NCBI RefSeq assembly: GCF_018812025.1 | Contig: NC_063066.1 | Span: forward strand, 13,330,882-13,394,881 | DNA from: Megalobrama amblycephala | Taxonomy: Eukaryota > Chordata > Actinopteri > Cypriniformes > Xenocyprididae | DNA length: 64,000 nucleotides | Direction: 5' to 3' | In this document: piece after piece, positions 32,761 through 43,839 of the stretch | Numbering within the stretch: position 1 is the stretch's first letter | Layout: every line of letters starts with the position of its first letter | Program-made: the position numbers and the translations under genes | The notes under the pieces: generated by a model | Seen by the model: only the letters and a program-made list of their open reading frames with translations | Database searches by the model: none | What the model was told of the DNA's origin: nothing

Positions 32761-32995
32761 ACTACTGTCAGTAAGATTTGTATGTTCAAATTTTTTAGCC
32801 TCGTGCTCACCAAGGCTGCAATTATCTGATCAAAAATTCAGTAAAAAATAGTAATATTATCAAATATTATTACAAATTAAAACAATGGTTTTCTATTTCG
32901 ATATATTTTAAAATGTAATTTATTCTTGTGTTGGCAAAGCTAAATTTTCAGCATCATTACTCCAATCTTCAGTGTCACATGATCCTTTTTAGGTG
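32761..32995. mobile_element. Fragment of the MITE family seen at 7195-7748
   Basis: Shares GCTCACCAAGGCTGCA, AACAATGGTTTTCTATTT, TTTTCAGCATCATTACTCCA and TTCAGTGTCACATGATCC in the same order. The right end is missing. Confidence 0.75.
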
Positions 32996-33011
32996 TGTCT
33001 GGCTTTAAGCG

Positions 33012-33133
33012 GTGCTGTGCAGACAAATCAGTGTATGCATCAAAGTACCGCAAGATGGCTCCATATGCTTTCAAATCGCTCTCACGGTACTTTGATGTCG
33101 TACACCGATTGGTCTGCGCAGTGCCACTTCATG
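33012..33133. repeat. Inverted repeat of about 120 bp (MITE-like hairpin)
   Basis: GCAGACAAATCAGTGTATGC then ATCAAAGTACCG is mirrored by CGGTACTTTGATGTCG then TACACCGATTGGTCTGCG around a roughly 38-bp centre containing AAGATGGCTCC. It directly follows the preceding fragment. Confidence 0.65.
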
Positions 33134-33179
33134 TCGAACACAGCTATTCTATTATGCTGATTTTGTTACGAACTGCACC

Positions 33180-33715
33180 GAGACTTGGGTTGACCATATA
33201 AACGCAGCTTAATTGAGGATAATCCATATAACAGGCATAGGTCAAACAATAAAAATAATAACAAAGTCCAAGACATGGGCGAACAGCGAAATCGACAGAG
33301 ACAAGAAGAAGATCAAAACCATGACACAGAAAAACAGAAATAATGCTCAGAAATGCAGTGTAACACATACAAGACTTCGCAATGAATGAATGAAAATACA
33401 GGGCTTATACAGGCAGAGTTTAACCAGATACTAAGACACAGGTGGAAGTGATCAAACAGTTTTTTTAAACCATTATATATATATATTTTTTTTTTTTCAG
33501 GACTCTTTAATGAAAGTAAAAAAAAAAAAAATTATTTGAAATCGAAAAGCCCGTAATTGCCTTTGTTCTGTGTTCAGTCTTGTTTATGTTCAATGAGGTT
33601 CATTCTTCTGTTTATTTCTTCTGCTATCTCCTAAATGTTATTGTTAAATAAAGTGTTTGTTTATACTTCATCATACAATTACTACAGCCACACCAGCAAA
33701 CCGTGACAAAGTTAT
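33180..33715. mobile_element. LTR-type relics (two pieces)
   Basis: 33180-33460 reads on the minus strand like the 5' part of fish LTRs (CTTCCACCTGTGTCTTAGTA). 33543-33710 reads on the plus strand like an LTR 3' part, with an AATAAAGTG signal (33647) and a terminal AACCGTGACA. The two pieces are opposed and separated by AT-rich sequence. No coding region remains. This is texture-based recognition only. Confidence 0.3.
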
Positions 33716-34080
33716 AGGCGATTATTTTTTTTTTTTTTTACCCATGCCTGATTATTTTCTTAAAAGTATGGAATCGACTTGAATTTTTCACTGAGATGAA
33801 TGAGATGAATTTGTCCAGGTATTATAGAGTCTCTTGACCTTTACATACTTACTGTACTACAAGACACACACACACACAAACAAACACACAGCTGTTGACA
33901 ATTGAGAAAATAACCCTCCTGTGAGTAGAAAGTATTGTGCACAGAATGATAAAAAGTGGAAATTGTAATAGATTACAGATATATCTCAGAAATAAATATC
34001 CAGCACCAGCCGCATTGATGAGGCACTGTGAAAATGTCAGTATATACAAAGCCAGGCACTCGTTTCAGACACATTTTCAT

Positions 34081-34112
<32 letters not shown>

Positions 34113-35417
34113 AGTCCCTGTCTCCCTAACCATCCTGAAACCCAATTACTCAAACAGCACTACAAGTAAACAGCGCATGAATACCAAATGCAGTATAATT
34201 GATTACTTAATTTATGAAAGAACCAGCGATTTTTTTTTAATGCCTGTTATTTATTGCGCAAATGTTTACTCAATTCATCTGATATATGAGTCTTCCGCTG
34301 TGGGTCAAACTCGATACACATTTTTTTTTAAAACGGCACACAGTTTTGGCCAGGGAAATACTAGTGCAGAATTTCAGTGTAGGAAGCAGATTTTTTTTTT
34401 TTTTCTTTGCTAAAAGTGACAATATAACGAAAATCAAATGCTGTATCTTATTTATGAATAATTTCTCATGTTTTGAGTTAATCTTTAAAGAAATATCAGA
34501 GGAGTTGTATCAGTAGACATGTCTGCAATGGGTATTTCTTGTTATGACATTAAAGATGTAGCAATGATATGCTTTTTGTTACTATTCAGCGAACAAGATG
34601 TTAAAGTGAAATGACAGCGAGACTCTACAGGGAGTTTGTCATCATTGCATTCTGATGTAAACCTCGGGGAGTGCCTGGGAAATGCAAATAAAATGCATTT
34701 GTATCAGAGCAATCTTGAGAGGACATATCAGTGAAGCGGGTGGATATGTAATGAAACCGTCTTCCAGATGTCTTCCACTATGGTACGGGGCTGTTTAGCT
34801 GCTGGCCTGCAGACTTGCCCTCCCTTGACCCCGCACTGCTGCCTCTTCCAAAGCTATGCCAGCTTTAATTTGCAGTTTTGTGCTTCTCTCATTCCTACCC
34901 ATAATCCTCCTGTGCAGAGCAAAACCCAGCCAAAAGAACCAGTCTGACGGCTTCACTTACATCACCAGGCCAGCAGCTGATCTCCTCTGACATTTGTGGC
35001 AGAGAATGACTCTAGGATGTTTTTCTTTCATCCCCATTAGCTAGCATGATTTAAATCCGATCAAAGACGTGCAGAACAGAGTGGGGGTAGCGATATCTTG
35101 GTCTCACCACAGGGTTGTTATTTGTAACACTTAAAGGAAAAAGGAATTTGAATAGAGAGTCATTTAAAATAATTGTGCTCTTGATAGTACCTTGCTAAAA
35201 TCAAAATTTCATTGCTGTCTAGATTTAATATTTGATCAGCTGAAGGTTAAAATGGACCTGCCAAATAAAACAGTAGCTTTAACAAAAATTGCAAGTTGAA
35301 TCCTTCAAAATGGAGTGTGCAGGTATCCAAATACATCTCCATGAATCATTTAAAATACAAATAAAAAAAAAACCTAACATTAGTAAATCATATCTGAGGC
35401 AGATATAAAGAGATTGG
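33716..35417. other. No gene; CT repeat; possible conserved segment 34610-34900
   Basis: A (TC)n tract at 34081-34113 and T-runs at 33726 and 34391. The 34610-34900 stretch is complex and non-repetitive (GGGAAATGCAAATAAAATGC includes an octamer-type ATGCAAAT), with no open frame. The 158-codon frame over the TC tract has no domain. Confidence 0.35.
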
Positions 35418-35493
35418 AGTTCACCCAAAAATGAAATGTTCATCATTACCCTCATGTCATGAAGTTTCATTTTTGGGTGAACTACCACTTTAA
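35418..35493. mobile_element. Minimal fold-back remnant of a TTAA MITE
   Basis: GAGTTCACCCAAAAATGAAA faces TTTCATTTTTGGGTGAACTA over only about 25 bp of centre, and the right border is TTAA (35490-35493). It is an internally deleted copy consisting almost entirely of the terminal repeats. Confidence 0.75.
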
Positions 35494-36485
35494 CTTCCAG
35501 ATCTTCTCTATTAGTTGCACTCCAGAAACTCTATTTCTTGATGTCAGGGCTATTTCAGATTGAGGCTCATTTGATATGTAACTCAAGACCGGCCATCTCG
35601 TTGCCTGTCCTCTAAATGTCACCGCAAAGAGCTCAGTAAGTGACTGTCTCATCCTCAGCTCATTTCATTCTCTTCTTCTTCGACATCTTCTGTAGTGAGA
35701 CATTATCATTTAATCACAGAATCTGTAGGGGTTTTAGAAGACTTAAGATCAGGCCCACATCTCATGTTCTTCCATTCTGCTTTGCATAGTTTTGGAGGAC
35801 TTCTTGTGTGTGGATAATTAATAATTAAAATGATGTCATAATCTCATTGATACTGTAGCTAATGTCTTTTGCAAATGAAGATTGCCTTTATACTATTAAT
35901 TATGAAGATGACAGATGTAAATAGACATTAAAAGTAAGCCTTCACATTACACAAAATAAGAGGATCTCGTTTTAGAAAAATAGTTACAGAAGCTGTGAGA
36001 GGAAGGTCAGTGAACTTCATATAAAAGATGGTAAGTCACCATTAATCGAGGATCCAGTTTTAGCTCTGGCCATGAATGTCTTAAAACATTTAAAATCACA
36101 GTGATAAAGTAGCGGGTCAAGCAAATGAGTCCATCTCAATAGGTAATATTTTCAATAATGGATTTCCTCAGTAAAGCACCAAATGTAAGAGCTGAATAGG
36201 TTGTTAGCTGAATAGTTTCTGAAAGAAATTTAAATTTTCTTTTCATTTCATTACTTCAGGTTTCATATTATCTGATGAATGAACAAATTAGTGAATTTAT
36301 GAAATTAGCACAAGTGAATTAGAAATTAACACAAATATTCAATCATGTATTTATAATCATTTTGCACACTCTTTTATCCAATTTAACGACTTACAGATGA
36401 GGACAAGTACTGGCAATTTATCATACAGCAATATTAGCAATACGATACAGTAAACCAGAGTAGAGGTGCCACTGCAAACAAAACT
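35494..36485. other. No gene seen
   Basis: Unique sequence without supported frames. Confidence 0.45.
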
Positions 36486-37131
36486 TTAAAGGTCCCGTTT
36501 TTCGTGTTTTTTTTAAGCTTTGATTGTGTTTATAGTGTGCAATATAACATGTGTTCATGTTTCGCGTGTAAAAAAACACAGTATTTTTCACATAATTTAC
36601 TTATCTGTATACCGCTGTTTTCACTGTCATAAAAACGGGCTGATGACTTCCTTGTTCTATGAAGTCCCTCCTTCAGAAATACGTAACGAGTTCTGATTGT
36701 GCCAGCGGTTCCTGTGTTGTGATTCGACAGCAGTTTAGCGCATCTTGCCCGGAAAGGTCACGCCTCTTACCATAACGTGGAGATGCATGCACTCAGTGTT
36801 ATTGTAAACATGTCTTTAATTTTACCCTATCAATTTGAGCCGGAATCAGACCCGGTGATTGGACTGCGGGATGAAAATAACAGCGTTTCGACGACATGCC
36901 GACAAACACACTCTACAAACGCAACTCTTTTAGTGACGTCATTAAAGAAGGAAGTAGAGGGATGTAGTCCAAACTGGCCATTCGATGTAGGCGACTTCTG
37001 TTAAATAAAATATCTCGCTTGGCATTAAACTTTGAGCTTCAAAATTTTACAGATTTTATTTATACTCTAACAACAACATTACACACTAACTAAAGTTTGA
37101 AACATGGGATCACGAAGAACGGGACCTTTAA
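36486..37131 (+). mobile_element. TTAA element, AAAGGTCCCGTT termini
   Basis: TTAA borders (36486-36489, 37128-37131). The left end AAAGGTCCCGTTTTTCGTG pairs with the right end CACGAAGAACGGGACCTTT. The inside holds a short reading frame and a CRE (GTGACGTCAT, 36933). The size (646 bp) and lack of transposase mark it as non-autonomous. TTAA plus these termini would fit piggyBac or Kolobok relatives. Confidence 0.85.
36810..37004 (+). pseudogene. Short frame resembling the start of fish P2X7-like proteins
   Basis: From the ATG at 36810 the frame reads MSLILPYQFEPESDP and then diverges into low-information sequence. It stops at 37002-37004. The YQFEPE motif just after the start resembles the N-terminus of the many fish proteins annotated as P2X-purinoceptor-7-like, which carry a cysteine-rich domain and are often tied to transposons. 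Only this start is left, and no Cys/Trp-rich block follows. I read it as a leftover first exon inside the element. The resemblance is from memory. Confidence 0.35.
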
Positions 37132-37164
37132 AAGTAATAATAATAATAATTATTAAATAGTAAG

Positions 37165-37987
37165 TGCCTTTATTTACAAATGAAAATTACCCCAAGCTTT
37201 GCTCACCCTCAAGCCATCCTAGGTGTATAGGACTTTCTTCTTTCTGATGAACACAGTCGGAGAAATATTAATAAATATCCTGACACATCTGAGCTTTATA
37301 ATGGCAGTAAGCGTTTCCAAACGAGTATGAGCTGAATAAGTGTCTCCATCCACATCCAATTCATCATAAACATATTCCACACGGCTCCGGGGGGTTACTA
37401 AAGGCCTTCTGAAGCGAAGCGATGCATTTGTGTAAAAAAAAAAAAAAAATCCATATTTAACAAGTTATGAAGTAAAATATCTAGCTTCTGTCAGACCACC
37501 TTCCGTATTCAACTTACGAAGAAAGTGTAAAACTCTCGCAGTTCAAAAAGCTTACGCTACTTCCTATGCCTTCCCTATTCAACTTACGGAAAAAGTGTAA
37601 CTAATGCGACCCCAGTTTGCAGTTTCTTCCTAACTTGAATACGGAAGGCGGTCTGGTGGAAGCTAGATATTGTACTTCATAACTTTTTAAATATGGATAT
37701 TTTTTTTACGAAAACGCATCGCTTCACTTCAGAAGGCCTTAATTAACCTCCCGGAGCCGTGTGGAATATGTTTATGATGTATGGATGGATGTGGATGGAG
37801 ACACTTATTCAGCTCATACTCGTTTGGTAATGCTTACTGCCATTATGAAGCTTGGATGTGTCAGGATATTTATTAATATTTCTCCGATTGTGTTCATCAG
37901 AAAGAAAAAAGTCATATACACCTAGGATGGCTTGAGGGCGAGTAAAGCTTGGGGTAATTTTCATTTGAAAGTGAACTAATCCTTTAA
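37165..37987. mobile_element. TTAA MITE (subfamily 1), near full length
   Basis: Left arm (AAATGAAAATTACCCCAAGC, CTCAAGCCATCCTAGGTGTA) and right arm (TACACCTAGGATGGCTTGAG ... GAACTAATCCTTTAA) are mirror images over about 350 bp each. The centre has a hairpin region with a partial duplication (37500-37640). The right border is TTAA (37984-37987). The outermost left about 25 bp are missing. This copy shows the unexpanded state of the site where 25408-27568 carries its minisatellite (37768-37795). Confidence 0.88.
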
Positions 37988-39549
37988 TGCTTGTGGTGAA
38001 CTCATGTGAAAATAGAGGTTGAAAGTGGTTGCTGATGGTCAGTGGAAAAATGTGGATAAGCACTAAAGAAAGAGATGAGCATTGTGAACAGAGCAGATTT
38101 TGTTTTGGCAGTAAATAACCTTGGCTTTGATCAGTGTTTTGCAGGGGTCATGGATAAAGGAGATGCAATTATAGACGTTTTATTGGGTAGGCGAAGTTCT
38201 ACATTGATGTAAGAAGAACCGAGCATTTTACTTCAAAGTTCAAGACCAAAGTATCTAGAGAATGTGAACTTTTAGCCCATCCTGCCAGAATCAATTGAAC
38301 ATGAAGGCAGATGTTTGCCAATGTTTTTCATTAGACTGGAACTGTCATTATATGCTGCATAAACACTAAATCAACCCGAAATTAGATGTGTCTTTTCTCA
38401 CCTGTAGTTCACAGGCTTATGGAAATCTACTAGGACTTTGAATAAGTTAGCCATTATTGGATCACCCAGTTTTGTGTTAGACAGGTCTTACAATAACTTA
38501 ATCAAAAGGTGTTCAGACATCTAACCTCCCCTGCGCACGTTCCATAAATATTCCCATTAACATACTTTACTAAAGTGGCACTTAAGGACCATAATTAGTT
38601 TCAAATTAATAGCAGCTTGTCCATCCAAATATAACAGATAAGGGAGGAGGAAAATTAGACATAAATTACAGCAGTAGAACCTTTTTCATTAGAGTTCATT
38701 AGTGTTGCAAAAAAACATCATTAAATATGAAACTACAGAAACCATGAACTTTGATTTGAAAAAAAAAAAAAAAAAGATTTTTATGAGCATTAACAAAACA
38801 ATATTTTTATTTATCTTGACCTTTTTAATTTAGTGTCCTTTTATTTATGAATTTTATTTATTTAGTATTATTATTATTATTATTATTATTTTAGTTTTCC
38901 ATTGTATTTTAGATTAATGCATTAAAAAAAACATAAAGGCAATAGAAACGCATCGTAAAAACTAGTTAGGACTATCTGGCCTTTCATTTTTTCAGCCATA
39001 TTTAATAAACTAAAATGAATGCACAAACATAAAAGGAAAGATATGAAGTTTTACTTCACTGAATAATCAAAAGCATACATTTAATGCACTACATGTATAA
39101 TATAGCTCTTTTGGAATTAATGAGGTATCGCCTCTGGATGTGTCCTACTCAACTGCCATATAACCTACTGTTTTTTGAAGTTTCTTTGTTGAGTTGTGCA
39201 TGTGTCAAAAACAAGGAACCAGTCGACTGTCGCTGGAGTTCCTTTTCATTCAGAATATTATCTGCTTGAGCATCTATAAAATGGCTCACATAACCCCCTG
39301 AGACAGACATCAACGTTGTTTCAAGATTTTACAGAAAACAGTTTCCTGCTCGAATAAAAGTGCTATTAAATTAGAGATGACTGAACCAGAGAGACACATG
39401 ATGAGTGATAGGTAATGCCACATCACAGTTGATAAACTACAACCATAACCACAAGTGACATTTCCTCCAGTCAATTTTGCAAGTACTTACAAACTTTCAG
39501 TTGTAAAAGACAGCTAAACGAGAACCTTTTTGGTCTTATTTGCGTAAAA
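37988..39549. other. No gene seen
   Basis: Unique AT-rich sequence with an A-run (38759-38775) and a (TTA)n run (38868-38892). Confidence 0.45.
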
Positions 39550-39700
39550 AAAGTAACCCTTTACAATAACATTCCATTTGTGAACATTAGTTAATGCTTT
39601 AGGTGTCATAAATTAAAGATGAACATTTTTAAAGCATTTGTTAATCCATGTTTGTTCATAATACATATTAGCGTTATTTTTAATGTTAACTTTTTATAAC
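39550..39700. mobile_element. Fragment of the GGTAAC-type MITE
   Basis: AGTAACCCTTTACAATAACA followed by GAACATTAGTTAATGC words matches the elements at 18957 and 19920. The right end is missing. Confidence 0.6.
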
Positions 39701-39742
39701 TCTTAAACTAATGAATTAGTATGTTAAAAATATTAAATATGT

Positions 39743-39750
39743 ATATGTAG
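39743..39750. repeat. Target-site duplication of hAT-like element (left)
   Basis: ATATGTAG here against ATATGCAG at 43832-43839: 7 of 8 bases match. An 8-bp duplication is the hAT signature. Confidence 0.75.
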
Positions 39751-40287
39751 TAGGGCTGGGTATTTACACAAATTTCATGATTCGATTAGATTTCGATTCA
39801 CAAGCTTGCAATTAGATTCTGATTCAATCTGATTAGATATTGATTATTTTATATATACATATAGGTCATAGGTTTTATATATATATATCAGGTACAGTAC
39901 ATGGCAAATTTTTTGCCTGGAAAATCCAGCCTCACCACTGTACCAGCGGATGAGTCTGGTCGGCCATTGAATCAATTCGATTTCTAGGGCGGAGCAAATC
40001 TGAGCAGGAAGCGGAGTAAACCAATCAGAGAAGGGCGAATATGACGTTAGCAAAGCGACAAGAGAGTCAACAGCGAAAAGTAAATAATTAATGTGTTTTT
40101 GGTCATTTAAAACTGAATTCACGGCTGAATAGAACAAACTCTCGGGTCTCCCGTGCTCAATCTTTGTTGATATTGAAGGGACTTTCGCCACACTAGAGTG
40201 ACACTGTTTGTGTCACTGAAATAAATGAATCTGATTGCACGGTACGGTTTGGAGTTGACTCGAATTGCGACGGAGGGCGGACTGACC

Positions 40288-40321
40288 AGACTGATATATC
40301 TTATAGAAGATATATTAGTCT
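40288..40321. repeat. Short inverted repeat inside the hAT-like element
   Basis: AGACTGATATATCTT and AAGATATATTAGTCT face each other over four bases (14 of 15 pairs). It lies just before the TCTGGCCTTGCCAGGCAAG block that marks another small repeat end. Confidence 0.6.
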
Positions 40322-40921
40322 GGCCTTGCCAGGCAAGCAAATTTTCTCAAGGAAAAAAAAATCTCTCAACTAAAGCTGTAAACTACATGGGAGTCAGTTG
40401 GTACTACTCTAGTCCAATTTGATTTTTGAAATATAAACATTTAAAGGGTCATGAAAAAATGAGGTTTCACACCTCTGAGCTGGAAAAACTCTGTAAAAAT
40501 GGGCGTGTAAAGCTCTGGAAAAGTGGGAGTGTAGAGGGGGGGAAGAGGGGAGAGAACAACCAATGAAGCACAGACATAGAGCACACTCATTATACAGAAT
40601 AATGAATATTAATATATGAGCACGGAGAAATGACAACAAACTCCCAAGCACAAGGGAGAAATGCGAAAGAATATTTAATAGGGCTAATAATAGGCTACTT
40701 TGATTACGTTTACGAGCACTGCACTCAAAATCAGTCTTTTGTCTATTAGAATAATAGTGTCATCGCGTTCAGATAGGCTACACCACTGTATCAGTGACCA
40801 GTTTGCACATATAATTCATTTGAAGAAGACTTGATGAAATATGTGTGCATAACTACACCATGCTGGTTAATGTTTGGTGCAGGAGAATGTGTGAAATAAA
40901 AACTTTATGAGCTACGTGTTA

Positions 40922-41875
40922 TTAAAGGTGCCCTAGAACCTTTTTTAAAAAAGATTTAATATAAGTCTAAGGTGTCCCCTGAATGTGTCTGTGAAGTTTC
41001 AGCTCAAAATACCCCATAAATTTTTTTTAATTAATTTTTTTAACTGCCTATTTTGGGGCATAATTAGAAATGAGCCGATTCAGGGTGTGTGTCCCTTTAA
41101 ATCTTGTGCTCCAAGCCCCAAGAGTTCGCGCTTGCCTTAATCAACATAAAAAAAGTTCAAACAACTAATGTAACCCTCAAAATGGATCTTTACAAAGTGT
41201 GCGTCATGCAGCATGTCTAATTGCGTAAGTACAGTGTTTATTTTGATGTTTACATTGATTCTGAATGAGTTTGAGGCTATGCTCCGTGGCTAACGGCTAA
41301 TGCTACACTGTTGGAGAGATTTATAAAGAATGAAGTTGTGTTTATGAATTATACAGAATGCAAGTGTTTAAAAATGAAAATAGCGATGGCTCTCTTGTCT
41401 CCATGAATACAGTAAGAAACGATGGTAACTTTAACCACGTTTAACAGTACATTAGCAACATGCTAACAAAACATTTAGAAAGACAATTTACAAATATCAC
41501 TAAAAATATCATGTTATCATGGATCATGTCAGTTATTATCGCTCCATCTGCCATTTTTCGCTATTGTCCTTGCTTGCTTATCTAGTCTGATGATTTGGCT
41601 GTGCACAGATCCAGACGTGTAAAATCCCTTTCATAATGTTGGGAACATGGGCTGGCATATGCAAATATTGGGGGCGTACACCCGACTGTTACGTAACAGT
41701 CGGTGTTGTGTTGAGATTCGCCTGTTCTTCAGAGGTCGTTTAAACAAATGAGATTTATATAAGAAGGAGGAAACAATGGAATGTGAGACTCACTGTATGT
41801 CTTTTCCATATACTGAACTCTTGTTATTCAACTATGCCGAGGTAGATTAAATTTTTGAATCAAGGGCACCTTTAA
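40922..41875. mobile_element. TTAA element, AAAGGTGCCC termini, copy 2
   Basis: TTAA borders (40922-40925, 41872-41875). The left end AAAGGTGCCCTAGAACC pairs with the right end CAAGGGCACCTTT. It is closely similar along its length to copy 1 at 29370-30313. It was inserted into the element at 40441-43166. Confidence 0.9.
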
Positions 41876-42185
41876 ACTCATCGCGGAGCTCCGCGCTGAA
41901 ACCGATCATATGCGCGCTCCGCGTGTACAATCGTATTTTTCATATGTTCGTATTCAAACTCCAGTTCTGACCGCATCACGGGCAAAATACAAACACACAT
42001 GCTGCTGTGCTGAAGGAAGCCTACGGCTCGCGTGTTTGAACGCAGCTAGAGCAGGCAGAAGAGAATGAGCCGCACTTTTGTGACATTTGAATTCTTCGCT
42101 GTAATGCGATCTCACGCGAACATATTTTCCATTTGTGCTGGTAGATTACAGCAAAACAATCCACATGCACACAAACCTCTGCTCT

Positions 42186-42966
42186 GGGGTGTATTCCAGA
42201 AAGCAGGGTTAACTTACTGTCACATATACCCTGAACTCTCGGTTGATAAACCCAAACCTTGCTTACTCGTGGTAATGCTGGTTCCAAAAATGCGTCCGGG
42301 AGTAAGTTCAGCCAACCCAGAGTATGTTCCCGGTTAACACACAAGACATTCTCAACAGAGCGACGAATTGATGATTCACCATGGAAACAGATGCTAAGAA
42401 AAAGCATGCCATTCTACTTCATTCTTCTTCTTTTGTTTAATGGCGATTTACATAACCTACTTGGTGCACATCACCACCTATTGGGTGGTTATGCAATCAT
42501 TTTTTATTCTTAATATTGTTTGATGCTAATTATTAAATAAGATATCACATATATGATATGTATTTTATTATAGAAATGATAGCATAGAAAATGTCCTGTT
42601 ATAAAGGATAAAAAGCAGATCCATGTGTGAGATGACAATAAAATACATTCATATATTAGAATTGAATAAACAGTTATATATTGTATAATATAACATTGTG
42701 TATATAACTGTAACTATATAACAAATTTAGATACATTAATATAACCATATTGATAATATAACATGCATCTGAATTCCTCTTAAACTAACTAACCCTTTAA
42801 CATAACCTGCTCCGGAGCAGGTTATATTCAGAGAGCAAATTGCTATGGTTACTTACATACCCTAAAAGTTACCTCCGTTTTTGGAACCGAAAGTTGAGGT
42901 TATCTGCTTTCTTACTCTTAAACATACCCAGGTATGTCACATAACCTTCTTTCTGGAATACCCCCC
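42186..42966. mobile_element. MITE with GGGGTGTATTCCAGAAAG termini
   Basis: The left end GGGGTGTATTCCAGAAAGCA pairs with the right end TTCTTTCTGGAATACCCCCC. Subterminal blocks TAACTTACTGTCACATAT and GTATGTCACATAACC also mirror. The interior is AT-rich with a 24-bp perfect palindrome (42802-42825). It is a type common in fish genomes, and I saw no clear target duplication. Confidence 0.82.
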
Positions 42967-43577
42967 AGGTCACGTCGCAGGAAAACACATTGTGTTGTAG
43001 CACTTTTCAAACCGGAAGACAGAAATTGCTCTGAAAAATGCAAAAATAACTATTTTTCACTTATGAATAACATTAATGAGTACCTTTAGTGTTTTCAATG
43101 ATGTGCAGCCTATACATATCTGTTTACATCTCAAAAAAAGTGTTTTGGGGTTTCATGACCCTTTAAATGGTGGCTGTCATAAAAAAATGATTTATTGATT
43201 TATTCAAACATGCATTAAATATTGAAGAACATTAAAAAATAATGAATATGGTGCACATATTTAGCAAAATGCTCCTCTCTAAAGTTAATTTTCCTTACTG
43301 AATAACGAGTTTATGGTCACTGAATAGCTATGTTTTTTCTGAGGTAAATGTGACGTTAAGTAACATTGTTTATTGACGCGGTTGAAACACTGATTGAGCT
43401 ATTACATGAGACATGATATGGATTTCGGTAAGTAGTGTTCTTTTTTTAACATACCTTCAGATTATTTCGCGCTGTAACTGATATTGAAGTGGAGATGATC
43501 AGTTCACGTGCCGGCTGCTTTCTCTTGAATTGCGCTATACAGCGATCTGACGCGCCACATTAAGCAGCGTCAAAACG

Positions 43578-43611
<34 letters not shown>

Positions 43612-43831
43612 CGGAATAAAATGGACGTCATTTGAAATCTGAGACTTTGTTTTATATCAAAAGTAACAAATCACAAAGCTTATTGAGATTTATTGGATGA
43701 GAGGCGCGATACAATTCATCGACTGAAAACAGGATAGACGGATCGATTCTTGCGATTTAAGAATTGATATCAGTTCGTGAAAATGAGAATCGATTAAAAT
43801 CAAGAAATTTATATTTTTTTACACAGCCCTA

Positions 43832-43839
43832 ATATGCAG
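43832..43839. repeat. Target-site duplication of hAT-like element (right)
   Basis: ATATGCAG, one mismatch from 39743-39750. Confidence 0.75.

Larger units (their letters stand above)
40441..43166. mobile_element. TTAA element, AAAGGGTCATGAAA termini, nested in hAT
   Basis: TTAA borders (40441-40444, 43163-43166). The left end AAAGGGTCATGAAAAAATGA pairs with the right end GGGGTTTCATGACCCTTT. Removing the two insertions it contains leaves about 1 kb. No coding frame with a domain remains. Confidence 0.85.
39751..43831. mobile_element. hAT-like element carrying nested insertions
   Basis: The left end TAGGGCTGGGTATTTACACA pairs with the right end TACACAGCCCTA (imperfect). Both are followed inward by clusters of GATTCGATT/AATCGATT words. 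An 8-bp duplication flanks it. About 1.36 kb belongs to the element itself (39751-40440 and 43167-43831), including a 30-plus-base T-run (43573-43606). The rest is a TTAA element that itself contains two more insertions. No transposase is seen. Confidence 0.82.

Noticed and set aside
33937..34413. 158-codon plus frame
   Set aside because: It includes the (TC)n tract as Ser-Leu repeats and T-runs as Phe, with no conserved motif.
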